DNA of 64,000 bases, taken from Purshia tridentata (Eukaryota; Streptophyta; Magnoliopsida; Rosales; Rosaceae). The stretch covers positions 23,765-87,764 of the forward strand of contig QANT01005907.1 in NCBI GenBank assembly GCA_003254885.1. Direction: 5' to 3'. Position 1 is the first letter of the stretch, and each line of letters starts with the position of its first letter. The translations under genes were made by a program, and so were the position numbers. The notes under the pieces were generated by a model. It was given only the letters and a program-made list of their open reading frames with translations. It had not been told where the DNA came from and did not search any database. Positions 13,601-24,900 of the stretch are shown piece by piece.

Positions 13601-13838
13601 CAAAACAGAAGTGAGGAACTCTCTCTCCTTTCTTTATGGATTCAAATTTGGCAGAGGGATTAGTGTATGGTTGAAATTGATTGGTCCTAAAAGTTCATTA
13701 TTTTTTTTATTGCTTGCAGGAAAACAAATAAGAAAGAGACGGCAGGCTGTGGCACCAAAGTGGTGGAAATGGGGCCGGAAAGGTCTATTGTATCATCTTT
13801 TAAATGGGCATTTCCATGTGAAACGAAGGGGTGTTTGA
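8414..13838 (+). CDS. HDA15: Histone deacetylase 15-type (class II HDAC with RanBP2 zinc finger)
   Basis: Removes acetyl groups from histone lysines using a zinc ion; the Arabidopsis homolog is nuclear and acts as a co-repressor in light-related transcription. Seventeen exons give 601 residues: 8414-8686, 8797-8967, 9079-9193, 9346-9416, 9947-10022, 10194-10258, 10562-10617, 11206-11329, 11443-11568, 11672-11722, 12128-12196, 12648-12756, 12859-12938, 13110-13192, 13290-13335, 13439-13610 and 13720-13838. After a low-complexity N-terminus and an acidic run (about 109-120) comes a RanBP2-type zinc finger with Cys133, 136, 147 and 150. The deacetylase domain then spans about 185-520. The active site is intact: RPPGHHAG with His323/His324, zinc ligands Asp360, His362 and Asp451, and Tyr491 in EGGYNLRS. 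The basic C-terminus contains [15 protein letters not shown]. The start is the first in-frame ATG after the acceptor at 8400. Intron 4 carries a tandem duplication. Confidence 0.95.
9613..9940. repeat. Two-copy tandem duplication (about 163 bp) in HDA15 intron 4
   Basis: Copy 1 (about 9613-9775) and copy 2 (about 9776-9940) are nearly identical. They differ mainly by a 3-nt insertion after GTCTGAACTT and by T-tract length. Copy 2 ends six bases before the exon 5 start at 9947, so the duplicated unit includes the polypyrimidine stretch next to that acceptor. Copy 1 lacks the terminal GAGCAG and should not splice there. Confidence 0.9.
10640..10868. repeat. (CT)n and (CA)n microsatellites in HDA15 intron 7
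   Basis: An uninterrupted CT run lies at about 10640-10678 and a CA run at about 10847-10868, both within the intron between coding exons 7 and 8. They are likely length-polymorphic. Confidence 0.9.
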
Positions 13839-14514
13839 TCGACTCTCTGGATCTTATCATCATGCTTGCTCATGTTGTTTGGTGCATTTTGTAAACTTGC
13901 TCCGGGATGCATTTTTGGCTTAACCATGATGTTCTAATCTTATTTTAAGACCAATTTTAACCTTTTATTACAGATTCACTATAATTTGATGCGTCTTTTA
14001 TAGGATATTGATTGATATGTTAAAGTTGATGATCAGAATATGAACTGAATCCAAAAATGAAAATATAAATAAATTCAAATTAGATTTATGTCATTCCCAG
14101 CGGAGCCGAGAGATGACCCAGCCCGCCCAATCTGAGGTAAAAAAGACTTAAAATACAAATAGTCCAAATCCTTCCTCCTAGTACTAGTAGTAGTGCCTCT
14201 TCTCTTTGTGAATAGTCCTTACATCTTCATATAGCTTGGGTTACATGTGCCAGTACTTCGACCTTACCATAGATGCATTCAATTCATATTTAAAAGAAAA
14301 AAAAAACTGGAGGTGCCTACAAAAACTTGGATGAAATTATCAACATCATCCATGCTTTCATATTTACAGCAAGAATGCAGCTTAAAATCTGGAATGTTTA
14401 TGGAAACATGATTTGAATAGAAATGATCAATGCTCGAGAAATGTGGATTTCATTTCTCGTGATTGTGCTCTGCTATGTATTATTATTCCCTTTCAAATCC
14501 ACTTAAAAGTGTTG
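13839..14514. other. Intergenic region between convergent HDA15 and the MYB gene
   Basis: This AT-rich spacer holds the 3' UTRs of two convergent genes. No ORF or RNA gene was recognised. A CTAGTACTAGTAGTAG simple stretch lies near 14178. Confidence 0.6.
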
Positions 14515-15798
14515 TTATTGGTGCATTGTTGGATGTGCCATTGGGTAAGCAACTGGGACAACATATGGGGGATGGGTGTGGGGGTGGTGTCCTGGAGGAA
14601 GCATAACAGGAGTGCCAACAGCCGATGCCATGTGCCCTGGAGGAGCCGAAACCGGGTGCCCCATCGGGGCTCCATACATGCCTAAACCCGCCATATGTGG
14701 CGGAGCCCTATGCTTTGCTGACGGTGGTCCTATAGTGGCTGCAGTTGATGCATATGTGGTGGTCTGTTGCCCGGTAATTGGTACCTGATGAGCTGAGACT
14801 TCTCCATTGTTGACACTGGTAATGTCATGGATGCTTGATCTCCTCCTATCTCTGTTCATGGAGTTCAAGCGAATGAAGTACTTTTGGGCGTGGCTGGCCA
14901 CTTGGGTAGGAGTCCTGGAAATAACAAAGTTTCTTGAAATGCTTCTCCAATCACCCTTCCCAAACTTGTCAAGACCAAGTAGAAATAGCCTGCGGAGAAA
15001 AAACCACAAGTCATCAGGCCAGTGTCATTGTGTTAACAAATTAAAGTCTACTTTTTACTAAAGACCTTTCTTCTTAATTCTTCAATCCAATATATTAATG
15101 CCATCAATAGAAATAAACTGAGAATTCAGTAATTAATGTCAAATTGCCTAAACCTAATTTCCTAGTCCCCCCACACATTGAATGAACCAATTAATTTGCC
15201 TGTTCCACAATTCACTACTATATGGATTTTTGTTTATAAATCTGACTGACTTGACCTAATAATTCTAACTTAATTATATGCATAGCTCTCAATCCCATCT
15301 CAGCCAAAGCTTTTTAATTTATTAAAACAAGCATAAAAAACATATATAAATAGTGTACCTGTGCTCTTCTTCTGTCCATGGAATACCCTTCTTTCTCTCT
15401 TGTTCTGACCTTGACCCAGCTTTACCTCCATGCCCTGAAGAGTCATGAGCCAAAGCTGCAAACCCACTTCCTCCATGGCCACAATTCAATCTCTTATCTG
15501 AAGCTGAATTAGCCCCAGAAGAAGCACGAGTAGTACTAGCACTGTCCTTCCTCACTGATGTGGCTTCTTCTAGAGCTGCATAGTTAGGAAGTGGTGTGTG
15601 TCCAGCCTCAATTGCACGCACATCATCCACTAGCATTTGGTAGTGTTGCTTCAACTCTTCCATGGTCTTGGTTGGAACCTTTGAAGCAATCTTTTCCCAC
15701 TGCTCTTTCGAGTCTTCATCGTCATCCATCCAATGCATGGCAATGGCGTTCTCAAAAGCTTTATCTTCTTCCTTGTTCCAGACACTAGCACTCGACAT
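14515..15798 (-). CDS. SHAQKYF-type two-MYB-domain transcription factor (DIVARICATA/SRM1-like)
   Basis: A nuclear DNA-binding protein of 304 residues in two exons, 15798-15359 and 14989-14515, joined in phase within an Arg codon (AG/G). The N-terminal SANT/MYB domain (about 5-60) starts [21 protein letters not shown] Ser/Gly-rich linker follows. The second MYB repeat (about 138-188) contains [20 protein letters not shown] and ends with SHAQKYF at 179-185, the mark of plant 1R/DIV MYBs. SIHDITS follows, as in Arabidopsis SRM1/MYBS2. The C-terminal 90 residues are rich in Pro, His, Gly and Met. The ATG at 15798 (MSSAS) is preferred over one nine codons upstream because it sits directly before the conserved domain. 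Arabidopsis relatives act in abscisic-acid, salt and sugar responses; that role here is inference. Confidence 0.93.
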
Positions 15799-18567
15799 GG
15801 TGGTGGTTTTGCAAGTATGGTTCAAGTTAGAGAATGAGAAAAATGAAAAATGGTGAAAATGGTAGCTCGATTCACTTTTTGTTTATTGGGTTTGTTTGTA
15901 TCGGAAAAGAGGAAGAGAAAAGGGTGCGTAGGATTAGAGGGGTGGGGGACAGAAGGTGTGTGTAGGATAAGGAGAGAGGTTGTCAAATTATCAATTGAAA
16001 ATAGGACCACTTTGGAATTGAAGGGATGGGTTGTTTGTCATCTACGAAAGTTGAAGGAAAAATCTCTCTCTTTCTCTCTCTCCCTGTGTATCATATCAGT
16101 TATCACCTACTGCTGGTGAGACATTGGCAATCATGGAGGCGGTGAAATTTGGAAACTGAAGCCTGAAAGGCCCCGAAGAATTTCCAAACTACTAGCAAAT
16201 CATATGCAATCTCAACCATGTTCTGATGTTCAAAATAATGAACACCATGATCTTTAACCTAACGAATGCTAATAAAGCTGTGTTCGATCAATTCCAATGT
16301 AGTCACTGTTAACAAACATCTTTTACAGTCTCCTCGTCTGCGTCGTTAGCCTTTTTGACTTTGAGTTTTAACTCTTTCACACTGCAGTGCATGTCTCAGC
16401 TTAAACTTCAAAGCCTTATAAGCCTGTAATAAATATCTTATTTGAATATTCGTTTGAAACTTTAATAAAGTGCTTTGCAACCCAACTCTTTTCCTAACCT
16501 CTTTTTTCCAATTCTCACACTAAGATTGCTATCCATGTAAGACCCACCTCATGTGCAAAAAAGTTTTAAAAAATGTTGAAGAAAAAGAAAAAAGCATACC
16601 AATTTTTATTTTAACTTTTTGATAGTTGATACCAACTTACCTAACATATAACATGATATTTTCTTTTATTTGTTATTATAAATAAATGAATTTCGGAGTA
16701 GATCATATGAACAAAAAGTTTGTGTCCTACTATGATTAGGGTTTTTTGTATAATATAGATTTCTATTGCATAAGAGGTATTGATGCATGATGAAGTGTGA
16801 CCTCTTTTTAAAAGGGTGCTTTCTTTTTTCCCTGGTGAATTGGTAACATTTTGGTACAGGGAGAAAGATTCTCTGTCTATCTCGAAGACGTGGCCGATTC
16901 TCCATTTCAAGTTCTCGCTAAAAGGCGCCCACATATAATTCCAAGAAAGTTTATACTAAATTTCGACCAGCATTATTGACAAATTTATTTACATTGAACC
17001 CAATATTCTTCCAATGCCATCAAATTCTTTTTATATACATATGTATCACACTTCCGCTGAACAAGCTTGCTCCAATATGTATGCATATTTGAGAGAGAGA
17101 GAGAGAGATTCTAAACTTTGAATGATATTCTGATTCAATTTACATAGAAGTGGGGGTTGAGGCTAAAGATGACTTTGAGTATGGATGAGAATTGAATCAT
17201 GTCCTATCCATCATATCAATTTTTCTTAACCATTCTTCATTGATTAATTAAGAAAGGTTTGTAGCTCGGAACAAAGTTATTGAAACCACTGGTGATGGAT
17301 ATATTCGATTTAAAAATTAAAACCAATGTATACATTTCATTCCATACCTGAGTAAATGTGAGAGAGTCAACAAATATTGTAGTGGAGGAGCAGATGGGGA
17401 CCCCAGCGTTTGAAAATATATACAGTAGAATCTATGATATCTTTAGATTTTTAGACAATTATAAACCGTGTCACGTTCAACAATCAATTCTTGGCCTTCT
17501 CAGCAAATTGACATATGATAAACGAGTTACGATTAAATAGTGGTCCATTTACTATAAGAATTTTTTTTCCTTTCCCTATCAGAATCTTTAACCCAAAACC
17601 ATTGGGTGTTGGACCTGTTGGTTAGTCGGTCATATCAGATTTCAGAATTCTCCTGGGAAGGAAAATTTACTGGTGTGATTGTCAAGGTCTAGATACTTTC
17701 TTCAAGTCCTAAGCCCAGCCCACCTCAAAGGCCCTACAAATAGTCTGTAATCAAAGGGTCAAGAAATTAACATATTGGTCATTATTAGCACATGCCATGA
17801 TGCCATCCTTGGGGCATTTTGAAAATGCTCTTAGAAAGTCTTGTTGGAGAGGATCTGCAAAGCCTGGGACTTCATGTTTTGAGCATGCGTTTTGGACCGA
17901 ACCGATGTATGATATATATCAATCTCTCAGCTTTCTTTCTTTTTCCCAATGAAAGGCTTAACCCACGTGAATTCCAACAGTAATTAGTCTACTGTCCTCT
18001 TACCCAAAACAAAAAATGATAACTCGGTCTTTGGCTTTCGATATTGAATTTTATGTGAACTACAAGTGGGAGGTTATGCCCGGAGTCATTTCTACAAAGT
18101 ACTAGCTTACACATTGTCGAGAACTGAGAAGAAAAATAATATGAATCTTCAACTTCCATTAGAAAGGCAAGTTTTAACTTCCCATGAATTATAAACGACC
18201 CAAACGGTTCCTAGGTTGAGAAGAAGAGAAATCATCTGAAGTGTTCTGGGAAAGGGATGACAGGGATGACTTATGACAGTTCGTTGATTCTGGCACGTCT
18301 GGTTTCATAAAGGAAGCAAGTAAGTCACAAAGTAAAGAAAGGCAAAGCGTTAGATCTCATTAGCAAGGAATAAGCACTGAGTATCACTTACATGGTAACA
18401 AAAAGTGGTATTTGAAGTCGGGCAAAGGCTCTCATCCCAGTGACAGAAGGAAGCTACCAAAAAAAAAAAACACAAGTGCTGTCCTTTNAAAAAAAAAAAA
18501 AAAAAAAAAAAAACACAAGTGCTGTCCTTTAACAGCACCAGAACTGATTCCCAGCCACTTTAGCACA
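15799..18567. other. Intergenic region between the MYB and DENND6 genes
   Basis: The left part should be promoter and 5' leader of the MYB gene, with CT-rich stretches near 16060-16085. The right part should include the 3' UTR of DENND6. A (GA)n run lies at about 17093-17109. Several open frames under 100 codons show no family resemblance. No RNA gene was recognised. Confidence 0.5.
18471..18530. other. Single N flanked by duplicated sequence (probable unresolved assembly join)
   Basis: The 17-mer CACAAGTGCTGTCCTTT occurs at 18471-18487 and again at 18514-18530, each time preceded by a poly-A run. The lone N is at 18488, exactly between the copies. This is what results when two overlapping contig ends are joined without merging. 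Confidence 0.7.
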
Positions 18568-21244
18568 CTACCTTGGTGAAGTAGATGATAAAACCCCACC
18601 CATTTGTATAAGCGGGCGCCCAGGAAGTTTTGTACGTTCCGGAGTTCCTTGTAGAAGAGCTTCCCTTTGTGGGTTGAAAAGTAGAAGTTGCTGCATGTCC
18701 TTGGGAAGCACATTGAAAACTGCCTGCAGATCTCCCTTTAGTTTTTGGCAAGTTGCAGCAGAGTCTGTACTAGCCCTTCCGGATTGCTGCAGCTGAGGAT
18801 TGAATGATTAGAAAGATATAAATAATAGAACTTTCTTCATCCAGATAACTATCCATAAATGCATAACGAAGCACCAATAAGTGGGCACAAAATGTATACA
18901 ATTCTATATGTTTAAAATATGTATACGCCTGTAGCACTTTTTAATAGATTTTCTTGCCCACTAAAGAAGAAAAAGAAAACTGCAGAAAGTTCAAAAGCCA
19001 ATAAGCTATGTCGTGGACACAGAGTGAAATCACAAATGGAGTACTTTTGCATGAGGTTACACATATAAATTACCAAGTGAAGTATAATGTAGTTGACACA
19101 TCAAACACGTGTACTCTTTCACTAGGTTCACATGTGAAGTTTCTAATCATGCAAGACAACAATGGAAAATTTCACATTATGCAAAGTGCCCTATCCAAAA
19201 TCATATCAAAATTAAAGCCATCAAATGCTGAAAATCAGATTAACAAAAATTACAGCAAAAATGCAATTGACAACTTTTTTCCTATGGGGATAAGCTACTT
19301 ATTAGGGACACATTACCTGTATTTCTCCAAGAAGATGTCTCTCAATAGCATTGAAGGAATCAACAATTTCCAATTCAGACATCTTAGATATTAACTTTTG
19401 TATGTCCGTCTGCATTCTTGCCTGCTTCCACAGTTTATGTTGTTCTTGTTCAGCAACGGCACGTCTCCTTTGAAACCATGGTGTAAAGTTGGGCCCACTT
19501 AGAAACCGCCTAAGCAGACAGTTAATACATGAACTGATGATTATTACCATATGTAAAGTGAACCAATTAAAGACATAAGATAGGAAAGGAGTGGTATTAA
19601 ATGATACATATGGAATTGAACATTTTATTACCGGTACAAGTCCAGCCAATTAGATCTCATCCGCTTTGATAAAAACTTCCCAGGTCCTCTTTCTGATAAA
19701 CTTTCCAGAAATTCATCAGCATTAAATGGAATGAGAGGAGGTGGGTCTACAAACGGAGAAGATCCTTCTGAAGGTGTTCTAGTCTTAAAATATGGGCCAA
19801 AAGGTGCCAAAAAGTTGGTGGTGAGCTCCAAGAAATGCCGCCGCAATATCTCATTGTTAACAACTGACATTGACTCCTCAACCCTTGGTGACATCCCAGC
19901 ATCTATAAGCCTATTTAAGATAGAAGTGTCTGGCTTAGTTGTTGCAGAGTAAGTGCTCCAAATGGCTTCCTTATGTTCCGTCATGAGACAAAGAGGGCCG
20001 TCTCTCCTCATCTTCACAGCATTCAACAAATTTGTAGGAGAGAATTTTTTCAGGGAAAGCTGTTGAAGACCTAATCCTTCTGACCTACTAGAAACTCTTC
20101 CAGTAGAGGACCTAGTAGCAAAGGGAAGCCGATTGGAATTAGGAGCAGGGCTTCCAACTGAAACAATGTGGGGCATATTACGAAGAGATTTAAGGAAAAA
20201 GAGGTTAGTTACACCCAAAATCATAGGTGGAAAAGAGTCTCCTTCTCGAAGTGAGTTGAGGTGCGCAAATTCAGGGTCATGGATGGTGAAATAAGGTCTA
20301 AAATCAACACTGAAAAGTAGAGGTGCAACCAAACTCACAAGACCAGCAACAGCCTCACAACATTGTGGAGGAGTTGGAGCTATGATAAGAATGGGCTCGC
20401 CAATAAGTAACAACTCCCACAAAACCCAAAGCTGTAATAAAAGACCCCTGAAGATCCCGAACAGATCTGAATCATGAAAAAGACCCTGTGGGACTGACTG
20501 GTTGTTAGGAAGAAAAGGAGCCATAGAGGATGCAGACTCTTCAAACAACATTCCACCATCTGAGGGTAAGCTATGTGCAGGTGGCAAGTTCACTTTCAGC
20601 ACAGCATTCCCAATAGGAAGCTCCATTAGCTTACCGGGTACAGGAGAAGGCCACATTGAAACATAAGCAGCAATATGCTCAAGAGCTTTCCTTCCAACAT
20701 CAAAATATAGAGGGCCCATGATTTGTAACAAAGGTCTAAACACACTAGAGTAAGGACTCTGCGACAAAATTACCACAGACTTCTGCTCCCCACCTCGTTT
20801 TAGCCTCTCATCATGTCTCTGTCTATTAAAAACATAACCATACATGTATCTCGAATCATTAGAATTGTTGTTAAATTTTGACCTTGTAATGATTTTTAAA
20901 TCTGGGGACTTCGAAGATAACTTCTTATCAATTCCAGTCATCTCGGTGGAGGATGCATTGGCGATTTGAGAACCTTCACGCCTTCGAAACCGGAAAAAGA
21001 ATATACAATCATGAATGCTTGAGCGGTTCTGGTGCTGGGAAACAGAATCTGGGAATGAAGTAAAGGCAATTTCAAGCTCCTCATCTTGTGTAAGGCAACC
21101 AGGTGGGTAACACTCTTCAATGAGCTGACCCTGTTCAAGATCAAACCTGATGATACAAAAGGCCACAACCCATTGCTGCAAAGATTCTGGATCAAGCTTT
21201 GGACTAAGTTCCGACTTCACTGAAAATGAAGGAGAACGACTCAT
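18568..21244 (-). CDS. DENN domain protein, DENND6 (FAM116) type
   Basis: DENN proteins exchange GDP for GTP on Rab GTPases; animal DENND6A acts on Rab14 in endosome recycling. Three exons, 21244-19632, 19509-19317 and 18792-18568, give 676 residues in frame. The large first exon starts MSRSPSFSVKSELSPKLDPE and has the longin-like/uDENN segment (QWVVAFCIIRFDLEQGQLIE, then HDCIFFFRFRRREG). The central DENN helices include FRGLLLQLWVLWELLLIGEP and APLLFSVDFRPYFTIHDPEF. The C-terminal part has PWFQRRRAVAEQEQHKLWKQ and ends in GVLSSTSPR. The order and length match DENND6 proteins. An ATG five codons upstream is possible, but MSRSPSF is the usual family start. The exon 3 acceptor region reads CAGCTGCAG, so a start two codons later is also possible. 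The plant Rab substrate is unknown to me. Confidence 0.92.
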
Positions 21245-21910
21245 TTCCAATAAAATCAAAGCCCGATTTTATTGCTCAAAAGGCCACTCCCCATCATCTT
21301 CAGCAACCATTTCCACTACAAAATCACAAGTCCCGTCGAAAATCTAACGGCAAACATTCCCAGTAAAAGTTCAGTGGGATTTCTTCGCTAAAATACTCGT
21401 AATGTGTAAACCAGTGCCTAACAAAGACATCCCAGAAGCGTTCATTAATTTCCAGATAAGAATCTAACCCAAATAAGGATGTTTTTGTTGGGTGATTAAA
21501 GTTTTCCTTGAAAATACTTGAGCAAATTTGTTATAGAAAAACAAAGTTTCTTTTTTTTCCATCTTTATCAATTGGGATCCCTCGGCCCAGCTGAATCAAG
21601 TTAACTTCTTGCTTACTTTAGCTGAAATCACCACACCGAAAAAGACCAGCCAGACTAATATTTTCTTCCATTTCTCAGCAACCAAACAGAGTGCCAATTA
21701 AAAAACAAATGGAAATGCTACACAACAATCACAAATTCAAATTCAGAAAAAGGATCTATATGAAGGGGTTGCTCGAACTTTACCTGGATTAAAAAACCCA
21801 GCACCAAATTCGTGAAGAACCAATCTGGATCAGCGAAATATAGACGCCGAATTGGCCGAAGACAAATGGAACTCGAACACAAAACACATTGAACGGGTTG
21901 GCCTAAGCCT
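21245..21910 (-). other. Probable 5' leader of the DENND6 gene with a leader intron
   Basis: On the minus strand an AATCCAG/GTAAAG donor lies at 21784/21783 and a TTTTGTAG acceptor ends at 21316, leaving a 5'-UTR exon of about 70 bases before the ATG. The intron would be about 469 bp. This is inferred from splice-like sequences only. Confidence 0.4.
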
Positions 21911-24900
21911 CTGGGTCTCTGCGTAATTGTACGAATGGGAGGGTTACGTGGTGTGCTGAGGCGGAGTACCCAAATCTAATAAAGTTGGAATGTCTGATTA
22001 TTTGAGAAATTTCAGAAATTGCGATTTTAAGATTTTTAAGGGTCTTTTTCAAGCAGAGTGCATGGCTTAATTGGGAAAGCATTTGCTGCTATTAAGTATT
22101 ACCTCACCTTCATCAATGTCATCAATCTGGTAATAATTGTATTCAATGTAGGCTTTTTTTGGTCCCTGCGGTTACTTCCTACCGTTTTATTTTGCTGGCA
22201 ATGGTATACCAGATAAGCAGATACAGTTGCTCAACACAATGGATCAGGATCACTACGACAATTTTTTATTTTCTTTATTTTTATTTTTTGCTCGCTGCGG
22301 CTGTATTTCTTTTCGGGATTGTAGAAATATTTGTTTGCCAAATTTCAATTTTGTTTCATGTGCCTAGATTTTATTTTTAATACATAAAATTTATTTTATA
22401 ATTGTTACACTCCTCAATATAGTACGTAAAGCACACAAATGAAAGTACGTTAAATGTTCTTTGGTCAAAAAAAAAGAAAGTATGTTAAATGTTTTTGGTG
22501 GTTTAGTTTCACTTTCTCTATCTAAATACTTTGAAGTGTAGTGTGTACTATTTTTATGGATAAAATTTGGCAAATTAAGCATGCGCCCTCTAATTATAAC
22601 TATTTAGAAACTATAGAAATAAAATTGACACCCAGTATAACTTGGTCCAAAGATTCCAAACCGACCCAACATGTAATTTAGCCTTATTGTTTCGTTATGT
22701 GGTTTTTTTCTTTAAATCTCAAGCCATCTTTGAAGTTGCTTCAAGGAAGAGAAACCAACTAACCAAGCGACTTAGCATGGGCTAAGCCTGACATGTCTAT
22801 TGGGCTTGAATTTGAGACCACTACTAATCTGGGTTTAGGAACATATTTAGGATGGACTAGTAAACAGTCTGCCCAACTCCATTTAGCTACTTTAAAGGCC
22901 TTATGTGTTATGTTTCAATATACTCAAAAAGTTGTTCTCCAAGCTTTAGCCTTGATCATTTGCATTATTAGGGTTTCATTAGTAATTTGGGATTTTGCAT
23001 TTTGCATTTCGTTTTTTATAATTTAGAGTTTTTAAGATTTATAATAAAGGTTATAAAAGTCTTTATATGACAAGTGATTAATGAGAAGGATTCAACAATT
23101 TTAAATATCTAATTGACATGGCAATTCTATTTCATTAGGGCACGTATCCTATTAGAGCAATCTAGCATTGCCCTTATATATATATATATATATACATGGA
23201 GAAAATTAATTCCTTCATTAATAAATTCTTCACTTTTTATTTAATAATTGGTTTGGAATTTGACTTTGAATGGAGTCAGTAGTTGAAATCAATGATAAGA
23301 ATGTTGTTCAAACATTTGACAAAAATAAATTATAGCAAATATTTTTATAGTATTGATATTTTAATCAAAACCATGTATATTTACATGCATGTAATTGACA
23401 AAAATTAATAAACTTCCAACCAATGCATATGTGTTGTCATCTAATTTCCTTTCTTTTTTCCGCCCAAACCCAATTCTCCAATAGATCTAACAAGTGGGAT
23501 ACAAACAGCTCATTTTCCAACTACCAATTAATTATCTATTGGCAACAAAGATCAGTTTGGTGGATCAAAATGTGTGGTTTCGTTTAATTCATTCATAAAC
23601 TATTATTTCAAAAATTTCATGGTAAACATCAAATCCTAACTCCATTAAATGATGTGAAACACGAGAACAAAACTGCGAGTTAATTAGGTCAAAATCACTA
23701 TGTTCGTTACAATTGTTGCGAGTTTCTAATTGTATATAGATATGCACTCTTAATTAGTAATCAATATAATAATATATATAGAAGGAGAGACAGAATGGTG
23801 GACCAATATATACTTATATATATATATATATATATTTAGGGTTATTTTCCATGAATGTTGGACTGTTGGAAGTAGATTATATATGTGGGAGAGCAGGTAG
23901 TTTTTTTCCTTGTTCCAGCTACCAATTCAATATATAATATTATTGCTTATTCAAGTTTGACAACTAATATATAATTACTGACAATGCATGTTGTTAATTG
24001 CATCTATAATAAAGATAAACTTAACTTTTATAATAAGATATATACATTTCGATCTATTAGGTGGAAATGCTATGTTACAAAATATAGTTACTGTATTTAT
24101 TGTTTTTTTTTTCTCTATATATTAATTGCTTTTCTACTGGTATATATATACAGTCTCTTATCTTATCTTAGTTATTGGTCGATCTTAATTCTTATCTTAT
24201 CTTAGTTGATAAAGATAACCAAACAATAGCCCGAGTTTGACCCCAATTCAGTCCTCAAGCAGGAAATTAAGGACCAATACTAGGCGGGGGAGAATCATAA
24301 CAAAACAGACCCAAATGACAAACGCTGCAAACCCAAGTCCTTAAAGATATATAAGCTCTTTGCAAGCAGATAAAATGGTAGTCAAAATGGAAATGATCTT
24401 CCAAACGCTTTAACAATAAATGAACAGCCACATTTGAGTATGACCAATATGACATAGTCTGTATTTCAATTATGGAGTGAGCTCTACAAAAATCCCATAA
24501 ATAAGTTTTTATATATATAAAAACTGTATTATTAAGCTTTAGAGAAAACCCTGCCAAGAAAAAAAAAAAAAAAGGGTTTAGTGAAAAGAGGTAGATAGCC
24601 ATGTGCTTCCCTAGGTCTATCACCAAATTCAAAAAATGAAAAGAGTAGTACTAGTTAGACCAGTACCCTTCCAATTCCTTTCTTTTGACTTATATGGGAT
24701 AGGTGGCGTATGGATTAATTGTATTGCCAATACTTTAATAGGTGTAGGCCCTCTGTACAGTTTAATTGTCCTTTTGAACATATTTGATGATGACTGGTGC
24801 ACTTTCAAAGAACCCAATTATTTTGGGTCTCTTGCCCGCCCCCACAAAATCGTATGACCCAATTATTTCTGTATATTTCTTGATATCGTACTTGGCAAAC

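Noticed and set aside
24267-24857. Open frames of 121 and 73 codons in the LAR upstream spacer
   Set aside because: No recognisable domain, no splice context and biased toward AT-rich codons; expected by chance.
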